From positions 682,001-746,000 of the forward strand of contig JAGTJL010000001.1 of NCBI GenBank assembly GCA_020746875.1: DNA of 64,000 nucleotides, written 5' to 3'. The DNA is from Rhexocercosporidium sp. MPI-PUGE-AT-0058. Its lineage: Eukaryota > Ascomycota > Leotiomycetes > Helotiales. Of this stretch, positions 35,932 through 48,378 are shown in pieces. Each line of letters begins with the position of its first letter. The first letter of the stretch is position 1. The position numbers were made by a program, and so were the translations under genes. The notes beneath the pieces are model-generated. The model saw only the letters and a list, made by a program, of their open reading frames with translations. It was not told where the DNA came from and searched no databases.

Positions 35932-38900
35932 TTAACACCGACCAGCCAAAGCCGACCCCAAAGCATCCCATGCATGACTACTCCATGGTGAAATCAAGAT
36001 CGCTTTCTGTGCACCCGCAATCTTGCCCGTACCCGCGAATGCCTTTGCCAAATCCTCAGCATGGAGGGCACCCCGGGGTGGGACAGCTTTAATAGCGGTC
36101 TTCAGAGCCATTTCTGCTGTGTACTCGTCGCCTTCAATCTCTGTCAATCGGTTCCAGCCATGTGGTTGATTCGGATGGAGGAACACATCTGTTTGGATTT
36201 CCGTCAAGACTTGTTGATTTGGGTCCTCGCTTGACAGGGCTGCGATGGCGCGGAGAACTTCACCCACTCGTGCTTGTTCAAGGTCGCTTATGATGCGCGA
36301 TGTGCGCAAGTCTTGAAGTGTGGCTGTCACAGCCTCGAGGCTGTCACTGTCGTTATCGAGCAGAGCGATGATGCCAAGTAAGAGGACGGATTGGACATGC
36401 TCTGGATCTTTCTCAACACAGCTGAAGAGATGGTCCCGGGCTTCCTCTCGCGACTCTTCGTTGCCTTTGGCCCAGAGGACCTGTGCGAGGAGACATACAG
36501 CATCTGTATTTCCGTTCGACTCCTCAAGAGCGGGGATGAAATACTTTAAAGCAGCTTCAGGTTCTTGGGAGTAGTAATGCGCGAGACCTACAGTAAGATG
36601 GGCAGATAATCTGCATCGCTGGCGGCATTCGGCGGTAAGTTCGTTGCCTGCATCCTCAGCACTGAGTTGGAGGGCGATTTCGCCGTTCTCGATAGCCTCC
36701 TCATAAGATCCTGCGGACAGTTGAGATCGAGCCAGGTCGGCTTTTGCGAGTGCAAAACGTGAAAGAGATGCAGGCGACTCAGTGACTTCGTAATCTGCTT
36801 CAACAGTGGCGCAGATCTTAGAGAGTGTTTCCAAAGCTGCAGAAACGTTGTCTATTCGCTCCAGAAAGAGACTTGACAGATGCTGGTACATAATGTCACT
36901 GGTATCCATAGACTGTAGTTGCTTCAGAGCAAACAAAGGCTGCACGAGATCCGTTATACTTGAGGCTGTCTTCGATGCTAGTAGTTGATCAAAATTGGAC
37001 CGAGAGTATTGTTTCTTGGTGATAAGTGAAGATGATTCGGAAATCTCCATGGCGTGAGTAAAGAGCAGATTTGCCTCCTTTGTGTCGCCCGTCATTAACA
37101 ACGCCAGTAACCCCTGCCCGATCCAGGCATGTGCAAAGTCCGGGTCACTCGACTGAGCGTGAGTAAAAGCCTCATTTGCGAGCATGTAGTCGTTCTGCAG
37201 TAAGCAAAGAGTGCCCAAGTTTGTCCACGCTTGAGAGCTTCTTTCGTTGAGGAATAAGCTTCGAACGAACGAATGTTGAGCAACTCTGGGATTCAGCTCG
37301 CTAGTAACAACACCGAGGGCATTCCAAAATTCGGAATTGCCAGCCTCGAGCTCAATGGATCGCTTGAAACATCTGACAGCTGCCTTCAGATATCTAGTAA
37401 TTCGCTTCTTCATGCCAGCACACAAACAAACATGTGCTCGGTGTTCGGCCCAACCCAGGTTGTAGTATGCAACAGCTTGAGCGTGGACATCATGAGCTGA
37501 GGCATGAATAGCTCGCTTTTGAGCAAGCACGGAAGCATGCAAGCATCGTGTCAAATTCAATCCATCAGCCTCATCATCAGAATACAATCCGTTTGCAAAG
37601 ACGACATCAACCCCGACCCCGTCAATTTCAGCAAATAGTGCGTATGCGTCTTTCTCCTCACCTATCTGAAGCAATTTCTTTATCGTTGAGTGCGGAAAGT
37701 CAGAAATGCGGCTCTGAATCCATGAGAACACTGAACAAGCATCCCCAACTGCCCTCCAAAGATTGAAAGCATTGTGCCTGCTAGGTGCAAGTGCAAGAGC
37801 TGCATCGATCGTCTCAGATGCACGTTCCGCAGCGTATCCGAACAATCCTTTGTCAATACCATCCCAGGCACTTTCTACAAGCGCTTGGATCAAGGCGATA
37901 GAAACTCCAGATTCAGATGGCCTCTCTCGGAGCACGATCCTATACCCTTCAATGGCATCGTTGTAATCGCCCAATTCGCGTTTAACGTTGGCGAGCATGT
38001 GTTTGGCAAACCAAGTCTCCCCAGATTTCTGCCGCTCGACTTCTTGCTCGAACTGTTCTGCATGCTGGAAAGCTTTGGTTGCAGCAATGTATCTCCCTGA
38101 ATTGTGATAGCTTTCTCCAAGGCCAACCCAAGAGTGATAGTCGTTGGGCGTAATTCTGAGCGCGGACTGAAATGAGACAATACTCTTTGCATAGTCTTGC
38201 TTGTTAAGTTCGGCGACCCCGAGTGCCGCAAAGGGCCAGCTGATGCCTTTCTTCTTGGAGCCAGGTGACGGTCGCACCTTTCCAGAATCTACCACTCGCT
38301 GTGCTACAACTTCAACAAGTTCCCATTCTCCTTGTTCTGCGAAGATTTTGGCGAGACGTTCGGCAGCCTCCACTTCTGAAGGCGAGAGTTCGAAAGCTTT
38401 CTGGAAACACTTCCGAGCCCTCCTCTTATCTCGGAGGTAATCCGCGTAGAAGATACCAAGACTTGTGTATGCAGGTGCAAAATTCAAATTGCTTTTAAGA
38501 GCTGCCAAGAAATATGAGTATGCACCGTTTCTATCTTTCCGCGCTGCTTTTGCAGTGTCCGTGTTCCATATGCACATTCCAATCCGGTACTGTGTTTGAG
38601 CAAGTAAATCCTTATTGCGGGGGTCTTTGCCATTGATTTTGGGTAGACATGCTTCTAATTCATCTCTGCCTCGGTCGTAGTCACCATTTAGGGCCTTGAC
38701 CCAGGCTGCTTCGGTTTTGACTCGCACATTGCCAGGGTCTCGTTCAAGTGCCCGTCCAAGAAAGTTGATAGCTGCTGGGTAATCCTCTTCCTCTTCGTAG
38801 ATCAAGCCTATACCAATCAATGCTGGAGTTGACGTAGGATTCCGTTCCAGGAGCCCGTCAAATAACGTCTTTGCTTCGGGGTGGTTCCTCGGAGACTGGT

Positions 38901-40273
38901 AGAAAACCAATGCTGTGCCGAGAAGAGCGATCATTGCATCAGAAGAGTGATGAAACTTCAGTCCAGTCCTGTTTGACTCTTCGGCGATTATCCTTCGTCC
39001 TTTCCGCATCAGCTCAACAACACTTTCGTATTCTTCTAAGAATTGGTAGTACTCTGCCATCAAGCGATGGGCGAGGATCGATTTCCTAGAGTCTGAAATA
39101 CCATCGGTCATCAAGAGTAGCCGGTCTTCACCGGTCAGAAAGCCATCTAGTGCGACCCCTCCTCCGTCATCATCGTCATCTTCGCTCTCATCTGATCCCG
39201 TGGTCTCCATCTTTTGAACAGGCGGCGGTGGTGGCGTAAACGGAGAGATCTCGCTACTCATGAATCCTCGCAAGACTTGTGCGAGCCCTGCAGTTGGGAA
39301 GAAAGTGTAGTATTCCCGTAGGACGTTGACGTCTAAATCTCGGATATTTTCTACGTCTTTCCACTCAACTGCGATATCCCAAGCAATCTTGAAAGGATGT
39401 TTGATGATGACCATATCATTCGCTAGCTTCAAAGCCTTCTTTCTTTTCTCGGTCTTCTCCGGGCCAGGAGGCAGAACACTTAATGCCTCAACACATCTCT
39501 GGACAAGCTTCTCTTCATATTGCCGGCGTATATCATCGTCACTGCTCCAGTCGATGATATGACCATACAACTCCTCCAGATCGCTGTCTCTAAGAACTTC
39601 CCGCTTCACTTCAGTAGTGACTTGTCCAATTTTGGCACCAAGCCTTGTCCTTCGCTCACCAATTTCTTTATTGATGCGTTCTTTCTCCTCAAACTCTGTG
39701 ATCTGGGCCATTATCTGGTATGTGTGGGCGGGGTGAGGAAGTCTTCCCTCAAGATACTCATAGATTGAACTGGTGGGTAGGGTTAGTTCTTGTGATTTCT
39801 TCTGCTGAAGTCTTGTGCCGTGACTTTTGGCAAAGGCGAGAAACTTGTCCACCACATCTTGACATTTGTACTTGTCATCCCCGTCTCGGTATATCTCAGC
39901 CAACCTCAAAGCCGCGGTTTGGTAGGATGTCACCTTCTCCCCTCCGCCCTTCTCGTACAGCTGTATAAGACCCTGCCAAGCTTGCGGTTCGGAATCTTTG
40001 ATTTTGGTGGCAGCATCGTAAGCTTTCTCGGCATCTGCAAGTTTATTCTGTTTGGCAAAGGCAAACCCTAGGAAAATAGCTCTGTGAGAGTGTTAGCTAG
40101 GCGGTATGGGTGGGAGAAAATGTCGAAAGACGCCGCTTCGACTAGTAAACATACGCCTGGTAGTTCTTGGGGTCTGATGCAAGCAACTTTTGAGCTTCCT
40201 GAGCGGCATCGTCGTATTTTTGTGCTTTCACAGCTGCAACAATAGCTTTCAGCGCTGCCTTGGGTCCAGACAT
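35932..40273 (-). CDS. SKI3: Superkiller protein 3 (Ski complex TPR subunit)
   Basis: Two exons (40155-40273 and 35932-40081) encode 1422 residues. Ski3 is the tetratricopeptide scaffold of the cytosolic Ski2-Ski3-Ski8 complex, which feeds mRNA to the exosome for 3'-5' decay and clears aberrant or stalled messages. The N-terminus (MSGPKAALKAIVAAVKAQKYDDAAQEAQ) is the first TPR pair, interrupted by a phase-2 intron at QA/A, as common in this family. Many TPR units follow (for example NPTSTPALIGIGLIYEEEED, ERDPGNVRVKTEAAWVKALN, APAYTSLGIFYADYLRDK, WTNLGTLCLLQNDYMLANE). An acidic, proline-rich linker lies at about residues 280-310. The end ...WDALGSALAGRC is a final TPR. Length agrees with yeast Ski3 (about 1430). 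It is divergent from the steryl glucosidase. Confidence 0.95.
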
Positions 40274-40940
40274 GATCGAATTGTGGTTCCTGAACCTGGC
40301 ATAGCTGGCTGCCCAGTGATAGAAGTAGAGCCAGAGGCTACTTGCGCTGTGGTTGAAGGGAGGCGACTGTCGAATGTCGAATGTCGACGGGGATGTTGAT
40401 GCAATCGATTTGGGCTCTACCGTCTGCCATAACATGCCACCTCCACAGCCTTGTCTGATCCTTGCAGCGAAGTGGGATGAGCAGGAACAATGATAATCCT
40501 TGAAACCCTGCGTCCCGGAGCCGGATCCGGCCCGAGAAAGACTTCTGGCGGCTAAATATCGGCCTCTATCCCATCCGAGCCGAGCTGTACGAGCAATACG
40601 GCGGGATGCTAACTGGACCCAATGCAATCATCATCGCAACCACCAGTACGTACCGCGTACCGCCACTTCAGGTTATTCAGCAATTTACAGTTGGTACAGA
40701 CTTGCTACATTGCCGCGTATTCCCCCATCATCCTTCCCCTTTTCTCCATGCTTTGAAGCAGCCTACAATCCCCACAGTCTTGATTGTTCTCTGGGGATAC
40801 AACGCTATCAATTGCAAGGAAGAGGACAAGAAGTGGACCTGGCAGGACGTCTCATATCCCGAGCCTCCTCTTGCTTCCCGTCGTATGCGACTAGCAGAAT
40901 TGTTCGTAGGCGCAGTCTCGGAATCCGTCAAACTCACACC
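40274..40940. promoter_or_regulatory. Divergent promoter region, SKI3 / steryl glucosidase
   Basis: 667 bases lie between two outward-facing start codons. A plus-strand frame that begins at 40500 runs through into the glucosidase exon but lacks an upstream homologous extension, so the ATG at 40941 is preferred. Confidence 0.5.
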
Positions 40941-43329
40941 ATGGCGCCTCTGAGACTTACCATCGAGAAGGGCAACTTCCAAGATGATCATGGGAGACAG
41001 GTCACACTCCGGGGCATTAATATGGCTGGGGATGCCAAGTTCCCAAGCAATCCAGACCAGCCTTCTCATGTTCCTCTGGATTTCTTTGATGGAGATACAG
41101 TTAACTTCCACTCTCGACCCTTCCCTCTCGAAGATGCACATCTCCATTTCTCCCGACTGAAACGCTGGGGCTACAATACCATACGATATGTCTTCACCTG
41201 GGAGGCTATCGAGGCGGCAGGGCCTGGCATATACGACGAAGAGTGGATACAGCATACCATTGAAGTTCTGCGATTGGGAAGGAGTTACGGATTCTATATC
41301 TTCATGGATCCGCATCAGGACGTTGTATGTTGGTCCAAAGATTGAGCGCAGAACTTTGCTAATAAGTTCAGTGGTCAAGATTCTCAGGAGGTTCTGGAGC
41401 TCCTATGTGGACGTTGTATGCATGCGGCTTGAATCCCCAAAGCTTTGCTGCAACAGAAGCTGCCCTTGTACACAACACTTATCCAGAACCCGAAAACTTT
41501 CCCAAGATGATCTGGTCCACGAATTACACTCGCATGGTTTGCCAGGTCATGTTCACACTGTTCTTTGCAGGTAGAGACTTTGCGCCAAAGTGCATTATCG
41601 ATGGCAAGAACATTCAAGACTTCTTGCAAGATCACTTTGTCAATGCTCTTGCTCACCTGGCTAGGCGGATACACGAAGCCGGCGACTTGGAAGATGACAT
41701 TGTGATTGGATGGGAGAGCATGAATGAGCCAAATCGTGGACTGGTAGGCTGGCAAGATATCACTGTCATTCCAAGCGAACAGAAGCTACAAAAGGGAACC
41801 TCTCCAACTGCGTGGCAAGCTATGTTGACGGGATCAGGAAGGGCATGTGAAATAGACACCTGGGACTTCGGAGGCATGGGTCCGTTCAAATCTGGAAGGG
41901 TTTTGGTAGATCCACAAGGCGAAAGTGCATGGCTTCCAGCAGATTATGACGAGTCAAGGTACTCATACAAACGGGATCCTGGATGGAAGCTCGGGGAATG
42001 TATTTGGGCTCAACATGGTGTCTGGGATCCAAGCACAGATACGCTCTTGAAAAAGGAATATTTCAAGAAGAACGCGAAAGGGGAAGTGCTCGACTACGAA
42101 ATGTTTACCAATACTTATTTCATGGACTACTACCGAAAACACCGGGATGCTATTCGGACTTACCACAAAGACTGTATCATGTTTTGCCAACCTCCAGTGT
42201 TAGAAATTCCGCCTTCGATCAAAGGCACTACAGATGACGACCCAAAAATGGTTTATGCACCACATTACTACGATGGTCTGACTTTAATGACCAAGAAGTG
42301 GAATCGCTACTGGAACGTCGATGTCTTCGGTGTGTTACGTGGACGATATATGAGCCCAGCTTTTGCGGTAAAGATCGGGGAGAATGCGATCCGTAACTGC
42401 TTTAGGGATCAGCTTTCCGCCATTAGACAAGAAGGCTTGGATTACATGGGCAACCACCCTTGTGTTTTGACCGAATTCGGAATTCCATATGACATGGACG
42501 ACAAATATGCCTACAAGACAGGAGATTATTCGAGTCAATCCGGGGCTATGGATGCTAATCACTATGCCATTGAAGGCAGTTCAATGGCTGGATACACGTT
42601 GTGGCTGTATATGTGCCAGGTAGGTTGAATCCCGAACCAGTTATGACTGTTGCTAAATGAAAGAAGAATAAACACCATCTGGGTGACCAATGGAATGGAG
42701 AGGATCTGTCCATCTTCTCATTGGATGATCAATCTCTTCCCCTCTCTCCGCTTCCTCCTTCACCATCAAATGGATCAACAACAAGTTTGGTCCACAAAGC
42801 TGGGCCTATGTCGAAGAAAGCATTCTCCGACGAGTCTGCTGTCAATCCTGGCAATTTGAAAGACAAGTTGAAAACACCTTCCATTTCTTCAGAAGCAAAA
42901 GCCAGTGATGCACCACCTGAACTTACAAACGCCCCGGGCTACCGAGCTGCAGAGGCGTACGTCCGACCCTCTCCTATTTCAACTGTTGGAAAGATCGTTA
43001 AGTCGGGATTTGACCTTCGCAACTGTATCTTCACATTCACCTTGAATGCCCATAAGCCGAGTACAGAGGAGAAGCCAACCGAAATATTCTTACCGGAATA
43101 CCACTTCCCCAAAGACAAATGCGAGATTGTCGTCTCGGCGGGGAAATGGACTATCACTACTGATGACGAAGATGGCGGAATGATTCAGAAATTGAGATGG
43201 TGGCACGTTGAGGGTGAGCACAGTATCAAGGTCACTGGCGTGCAGCGGAGGCAAAATGTGGCATTGGGTAGAGAAGAGGAAGAGGGATACCTAGACCAGT
43301 GCCAGCAGAGCAAATGTTCTGTGATGTAA
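40941..43329 (+). CDS. EGH1: Steryl-beta-glucosidase / glucosylceramidase-like GH5 enzyme (Egh1/EGCrP2 type)
   Basis: Three exons (40941-41324, 41372-42619, 42667-43329) encode 764 residues. No signal peptide is seen, consistent with the intracellular location of this family, whose members hydrolyse ergosteryl-beta-glucoside and related glucolipids. GH5 landmarks are the N-terminal VTLRGINMAGDAKFP, WGYNTIRYVFTWEAIE, MDPHQDVWSRFSGGSGAP (across intron 1), acid/base Glu247 in GWESMNEPNRG and nucleophile Glu496 in VLTEFGIPYD. The C-terminal beta-domain (about 630-760) follows a low-complexity Ser/Pro linker after QWNGEDLSIFS. It ends in QQSKCSVM. The intron 2 acceptor (42665-42666) was chosen because it restores NKHHLGDQWNGED. 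Glucosylceramide specificity remains possible. Confidence 0.9.
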
Positions 43330-44133
43330 AGATGACATTATGAGACGAAGCATCAGGGCGCTATTCTTTATGCACGCCCCATTGTTCTTAAGCACGGGGT
43401 GGGCTTGGGTTTCGAGGAGTTTCTGGCCACCGAAGTTGCGCAATTGAGCGATTGGACTGGATATTAGGACTGGGTGTATATCTATAATTTTGAATCAACA
43501 AGCAGTTTCAGAAGATATTTTGAAAAGATCTTGAACGTTGCGTCCAGAGGTAATTAGTACTTCGTATTCGCATGCTATCATCTCGAAAATTTGGCTTCAA
43601 AGAGACATGAGAAAGGCTCAGGCTTGATTTTGAGAACTGAGACCCAAGATACCTTGGACTACAAAGAAACATGAAAGAGAGGAATTGAGACAAGACTGTT
43701 GAAACGTTGAAGGCCTTCTCCAGGCGAATATAAACACAGCCCACTGTTGATTGGTCCTTGTCACAAATCTAGCCTTGCCCCATCGGAAAATTAGCGGGCG
43801 GCCGACTTCAGCCTTCCAGGTTGAAAGAAGGCCGAGGAGAGATAGACTTTGCCATCTTCCTGGTCACAGCATTTCCATTATTTATCATTCCCAACCAAAG
43901 GTGTGCCATTTTCGACACACCCTGCTCTTAAGAAACTTTAACCTGTGAATGGTCTTCTTTACCAATCTTCTTCTTGGTGCGCCGAGCTCTCTATGAACGT
44001 TGAATCTACGCGCATGACCTGCCATCTCCTCGCGACCTAGATGACTATTTCTCACAACAAGATCTCTAGTCCATAAGAGTTTTCTCGAACCCGAAATTCT
44101 TGCATTACAATAATCGCAGATACCAATCTAGTC
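43330..44133. promoter_or_regulatory. Intergenic, upstream of MSN5
   Basis: No gene is supported. It contains the 3' flank of the glucosidase and the promoter of the exportin gene. Confidence 0.5.
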
Positions 44134-47100
44134 ATGAACGGCTCTTCAAACAGCCACGAGTCTGCGGACGTGCACAGCACGATTGAGGGTACGAACCAAG
44201 TGAACGGTAGCACAGCTTTACTGCCCAAGATCCAAGAAGCCCTCCACATCGTCCATGGTGCATACTCTTCGAATGACTCCCGCAGAGAAGCCTCGATTTT
44301 CCTAGACGATATCAAGAACAACGCCGAGGCTCCATACCATGGCTTTACCTTGGCCTCCGACAAGAGCCAACAGCCTGTGGTCCGCCACTACGCTCTCTCC
44401 CTCCTCGAGCACGCGATAAAGCACAAGTGGGCAGAATACTCGGAGGCACAAGGTACGGCATTGCGGGAATGGGTGCTCCAACTTTCGCAGAATGTTTCCC
44501 TCGAGGATCCATTATACCTTCGAAACAAGACTGCACAGTTATGGGTGGAGATCGCAAAGCGAAGCTGGGCTGCGGAATGGCTTGATATGGATCAGCTTCT
44601 GGTGCAATTATGGGAGGTTCCTGGATCAGTTGTTCATAAGGAATTTGTGCTCTTCGTTCTTGAAACACTTTCCGACGAGGTCTTCAATGGGGAAGATACG
44701 ATTGCGGTTCTGCGAGAAGGTGCTCTAAGCAAGGCATGCGTAGAAATCTTTACTCCAGCCATTGTTCTTGCTGAGGCGTTCCCGAACCGACAAATCGGCA
44801 CAACCGTTAGATATGGAGAAGAGGGCTGGCTAGTGAGAATAGGGGAACTGCTGAATCAATGCCTGGAGAATGACCTTGGGGGCAATACGCAATACCAGAG
44901 CTGTGCTGTCAAAATCCTGGCCGTCTATAAGTCGGTCATGCCATGGGCAATTCCAAAGGCAATTTCCGGTGCATCATGCGTCCAGCACATGTGCAAGAGT
45001 CTTGCTACTCCAAGTGTTGTGGTGCAACTGGTACGCTACTTCGTCTGCCAAAACACTCCTGGGAGGCTTACTAACAGAACCAGGCATCGGTTGAAGCTCT
45101 CCATGCTCTATACAGCAGACTACACTTCTCTGATGAAGAGTTTATATCATTAGTTTGCCCTATGTATACCAGCCAAATCGTTGACCTTCTACGCAAACTT
45201 TTCGATTACTCGATTGTTGATCCTCGGGACATTGACGACGAGAAGTACTTATTTGCAAAGAAATTCTCCGAGGTTTGACTTACCTATACTAAACTCAATG
45301 TCTTACTAACCCGATTTTAGATGATCTCGAACCTTGGAAGCTTTATAGAGCAAAAGATCTCGGCCATCCCAGAAGACTGCGATCTCCCAAACCTTTTGAA
45401 CCTATTTCTTGCTATTGCTCAAAGCCAGAGCTTTGTCATTTCGATACCTCTTCTCGTTACCTGGACCCGTCTTCTTCGCTCAGATACCATTGGTAGCTCT
45501 CCCACTATCACCCCTCTAATTGCACCTTTACTCGAATTATGTAGCACGAGATTAATACGCTACGAGAATCTTCCCGAAGACTCGGATGAGCCCTCTCTAA
45601 TTTTTCTGCTCGAGGATATCGACACAATCCCCGAGAGACACGCATTTCTCGGCAACTATCGACGTTACAGTGTACAAATCATTGAGTGTATTGTTCGTCA
45701 GAAGCGATCAGAAGCCATCTACCATATTTTGAGGCAGGTAGACAGTTCTATGCGACAGTTGTATAACGGACAGCCTCCCTTTACTAGTACGTATAACCAT
45801 CAATTAATTTGAGGAGATCCTAATGCCAAATAGTCGAGTCTTACTCCAAGTCCTCCATTCCAGTTCTTCGAACGGATGCTGCTTTCACTGTCGTGGAAGC
45901 TGCATTGAAAGGTTACATGAAGTGGAGAGCAGGTCTCGGATCAAAGCCCAAACAAGACGTAATCACCCTAATTCATTCCACTGTATCACATGCTGACTGA
46001 AGTCTAGGAGCAGGAGCGCACTGAAATGGAGACTAACATTGAAGCCTGGTGCGATGGTCTTATGGAGATCAGTCTTGAGGTAGCGTCGAACTTCATTTTG
46101 CTCGTAGACTATGCTGACGTAGAAAGGATCCACTGATACGCAAGCGAGTTCTTCAACTTGTTGTTGCGTTCTCCACAACTGCTCTTGACAAGAAGGTCTC
46201 CTTCATGCTGAAGGTATTGGAGCAGCTTCTTACGAGTAGACATGTCGAGCAACCAGAGCACCCCGCATACAACGATGCTGTGAAAGAGTTGCAAGCAGAC
46301 AGTATTTATGAGTTGCAGAGACTGGCTAGCAAGATGCCTGACCAGCTTCTGGTAAGAAATTCCAGCCCTCAAAACGCTGGTTCTGACCAATCTAGGACGT
46401 CTACGAGCAGCTCGAGGCCAAAGTAAACGAGATTATCTCTTCAGGAGGACTTGACTCAAAGAGACAGACATCCTACCAGACTTTCCTCTTCACCATTATG
46501 TAAGGCTCCACTTCCCCTATTTGCCACTTTTTAGATGCTCATGCTTTATAGTCTAAAAGCCTCTAAGATCGAGTCCACTGTTCGACTAGAAAAGCTGCTA
46601 GGGTTTGTGAACCCAGTCAAGCAATTGTGGCAAAATCCAGAAATGGACCATGCTCTCGATTCATTTGGTGGATTTTCCGACCTGCTTGGCTTGAGCAAGG
46701 TAAGAGACTATCTTGTGAGCCGAAGAGCTCATAAGATCGAAGAATGGGGACTCTATCAGCTTGACGAGGAAGGCCAGTCGATTCAAAAGGAGTTGGAGGA
46801 TCGCTTGAAGGTAATGACCATCATCTATTGTGCTAGATGCCCTATTAATAGCTTGACAGGCTCTCCCTCTGCGCACAACGAAGTCTTTCTTATCTTGTTC
46901 AACTGAAAAGGTTGAAAAGGACTCCTCAACATACAAGGTATCACTCGTTCTATGGCGTGAGGCTTTACCTGTCATCCTTCCAAGCCTGCTGAAGTTTATG
47001 AGGTATGTTTTCCCTTTCTCTCATATGAATTGAATCTAAATATGTAGTCACGCCCATGCATTCCATAATCCCGCCAATTGGACAGGCCTACCTCCCGATA

Positions 47101-48378
47101 TGCGATCCCTAGTTAGCCGCATCTTGACAGACAGATTCTGGCAAGCTGGTATCTCAGTAGGCAGTAAAGACGATTTTTATGCCCGTGTTTCCGGTACCAG
47201 AAGTACGATGGAAGGCTTCGCTTCATCAATCCGTGGCACCATCCGCGCCATTAGAGAAGCTTGCTACTCTATTCTCTGGTGCATGAGCAGGCTTGACGTT
47301 GACTTCTACGGCTTCAACGAATTGCCGGGTCCATTAGCTCATGCTCTCTTTGCAGATGCTGATTGTCTGTCAACACATCAGCTCATAGCACTGCTCAATG
47401 TTGTACGCCTATTGACAGATGACTGCCCTGTCGAGCTACGAAGCCATTTCATCCCGCCGATATTGGCAACCTGCTTCGCTCAGATAGACGCAAAGTGCAG
47501 TTCGGAATGGGAGAAGCTTGCACAGAAGCAAGCGGCGGCAACTGATGGTGACAACTTAACTGATGAGATGAAGGCGGAGAGTATTTTGCGACAATTGACT
47601 CACTCGGCGGTCATGATGGCTGCTGGTGTCCTGGATCCTGCTCGTCAAAGTAAGAACCAATGCTCCCATCTATAAAGTCTACTAATAAGTGATAGATATC
47701 GCAGCAAGCGCCACAACAGCAAAAGATGCATCGACATACCAGCCCGAGAATCCAGCATCAGCATATCCATCCATGCGAACATTCTGCCTCAATTCCTCAA
47801 CCATTTTAGAGCCGCTCCTCATGTTCATGACCCACGCAATCCGCATGCGCGACGGCCGCTGCTGCGGAGCCGTGCTCCGCATCTTTCGCTCTCTAATCCC
47901 TGACTTCGCAACCGAAAGATCTCCTCTCGCCTCATCTATTCGCGAATTCATCAGCACAGATGTTCTCAAAGCCTGCATCTCCTCCCTCAACGAGCCTTAC
48001 TTCGTCGACCTGCAAAAAGATCTCGCACAGCTCATCGCCTCGATTCTCATCCATTACTCTAATCTCACCCCTACTCCTCGTCAAATTCTCGTCAGCATTC
48101 CCGGCGTTGAAGAGATCGCTGTTGATAAATGCATAGATTATGTCATAAGACAAGGCATGCAGCAACGCCAGCAGCGGGCCTTGGTACTCGACCTCCTGCG
48201 TGATATCAAGGGTGTTAGCATCAGTGAACAAGGTCGCATCACCAAGTCGGCCTCCGCCGTCAGAAAGGATCGAAGCAAGATGCAGCAGGAATTCATGACG
48301 GAGCCACCGCCTTCGACGGAGCCGAGGCAGCAGAGCCCCAGTCTGGCTGGTGTGGCTGATATGTTTGAGGAGCGTTGA
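44134..48378 (+). CDS. MSN5: Exportin-5 family karyopherin (Msn5/KapL)
   Basis: Eleven exons (44134-45030, 45084-45272, 45321-45786, 45834-45958, 46008-46079, 46127-46351, 46396-46499, 46552-46810, 46860-47002, 47048-47649, 47696-48378) join in frame to 1254 residues. The protein is an importin-beta-like HEAT-repeat transporter that carries phosphorylated regulators (and, in relatives, RNA cargo) between nucleus and cytoplasm. The N-terminal part has ALHIVHGAYSSNDSRREAS and YHGFTLASDKSQQPVVRHYA, which resemble the exportin-1-like N-terminus. LRNKTAQLWVEIAKRSWAAEW begins the exportin-specific region, and FHNPANWTGLPPDMRSLV is typical of the middle of exportin-5. The C-terminal tail is Ser/Pro/Gln-rich. 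One exon is only 72 bases (46008-46079). The gene appears intact. Confidence 0.92.

Noticed and set aside
40500..40940. N-terminal extension of the steryl glucosidase (frame open from 40500)
   Set aside because: The extension has no family similarity and overlaps the shared promoter; the ATG at 40941 begins the conserved protein.
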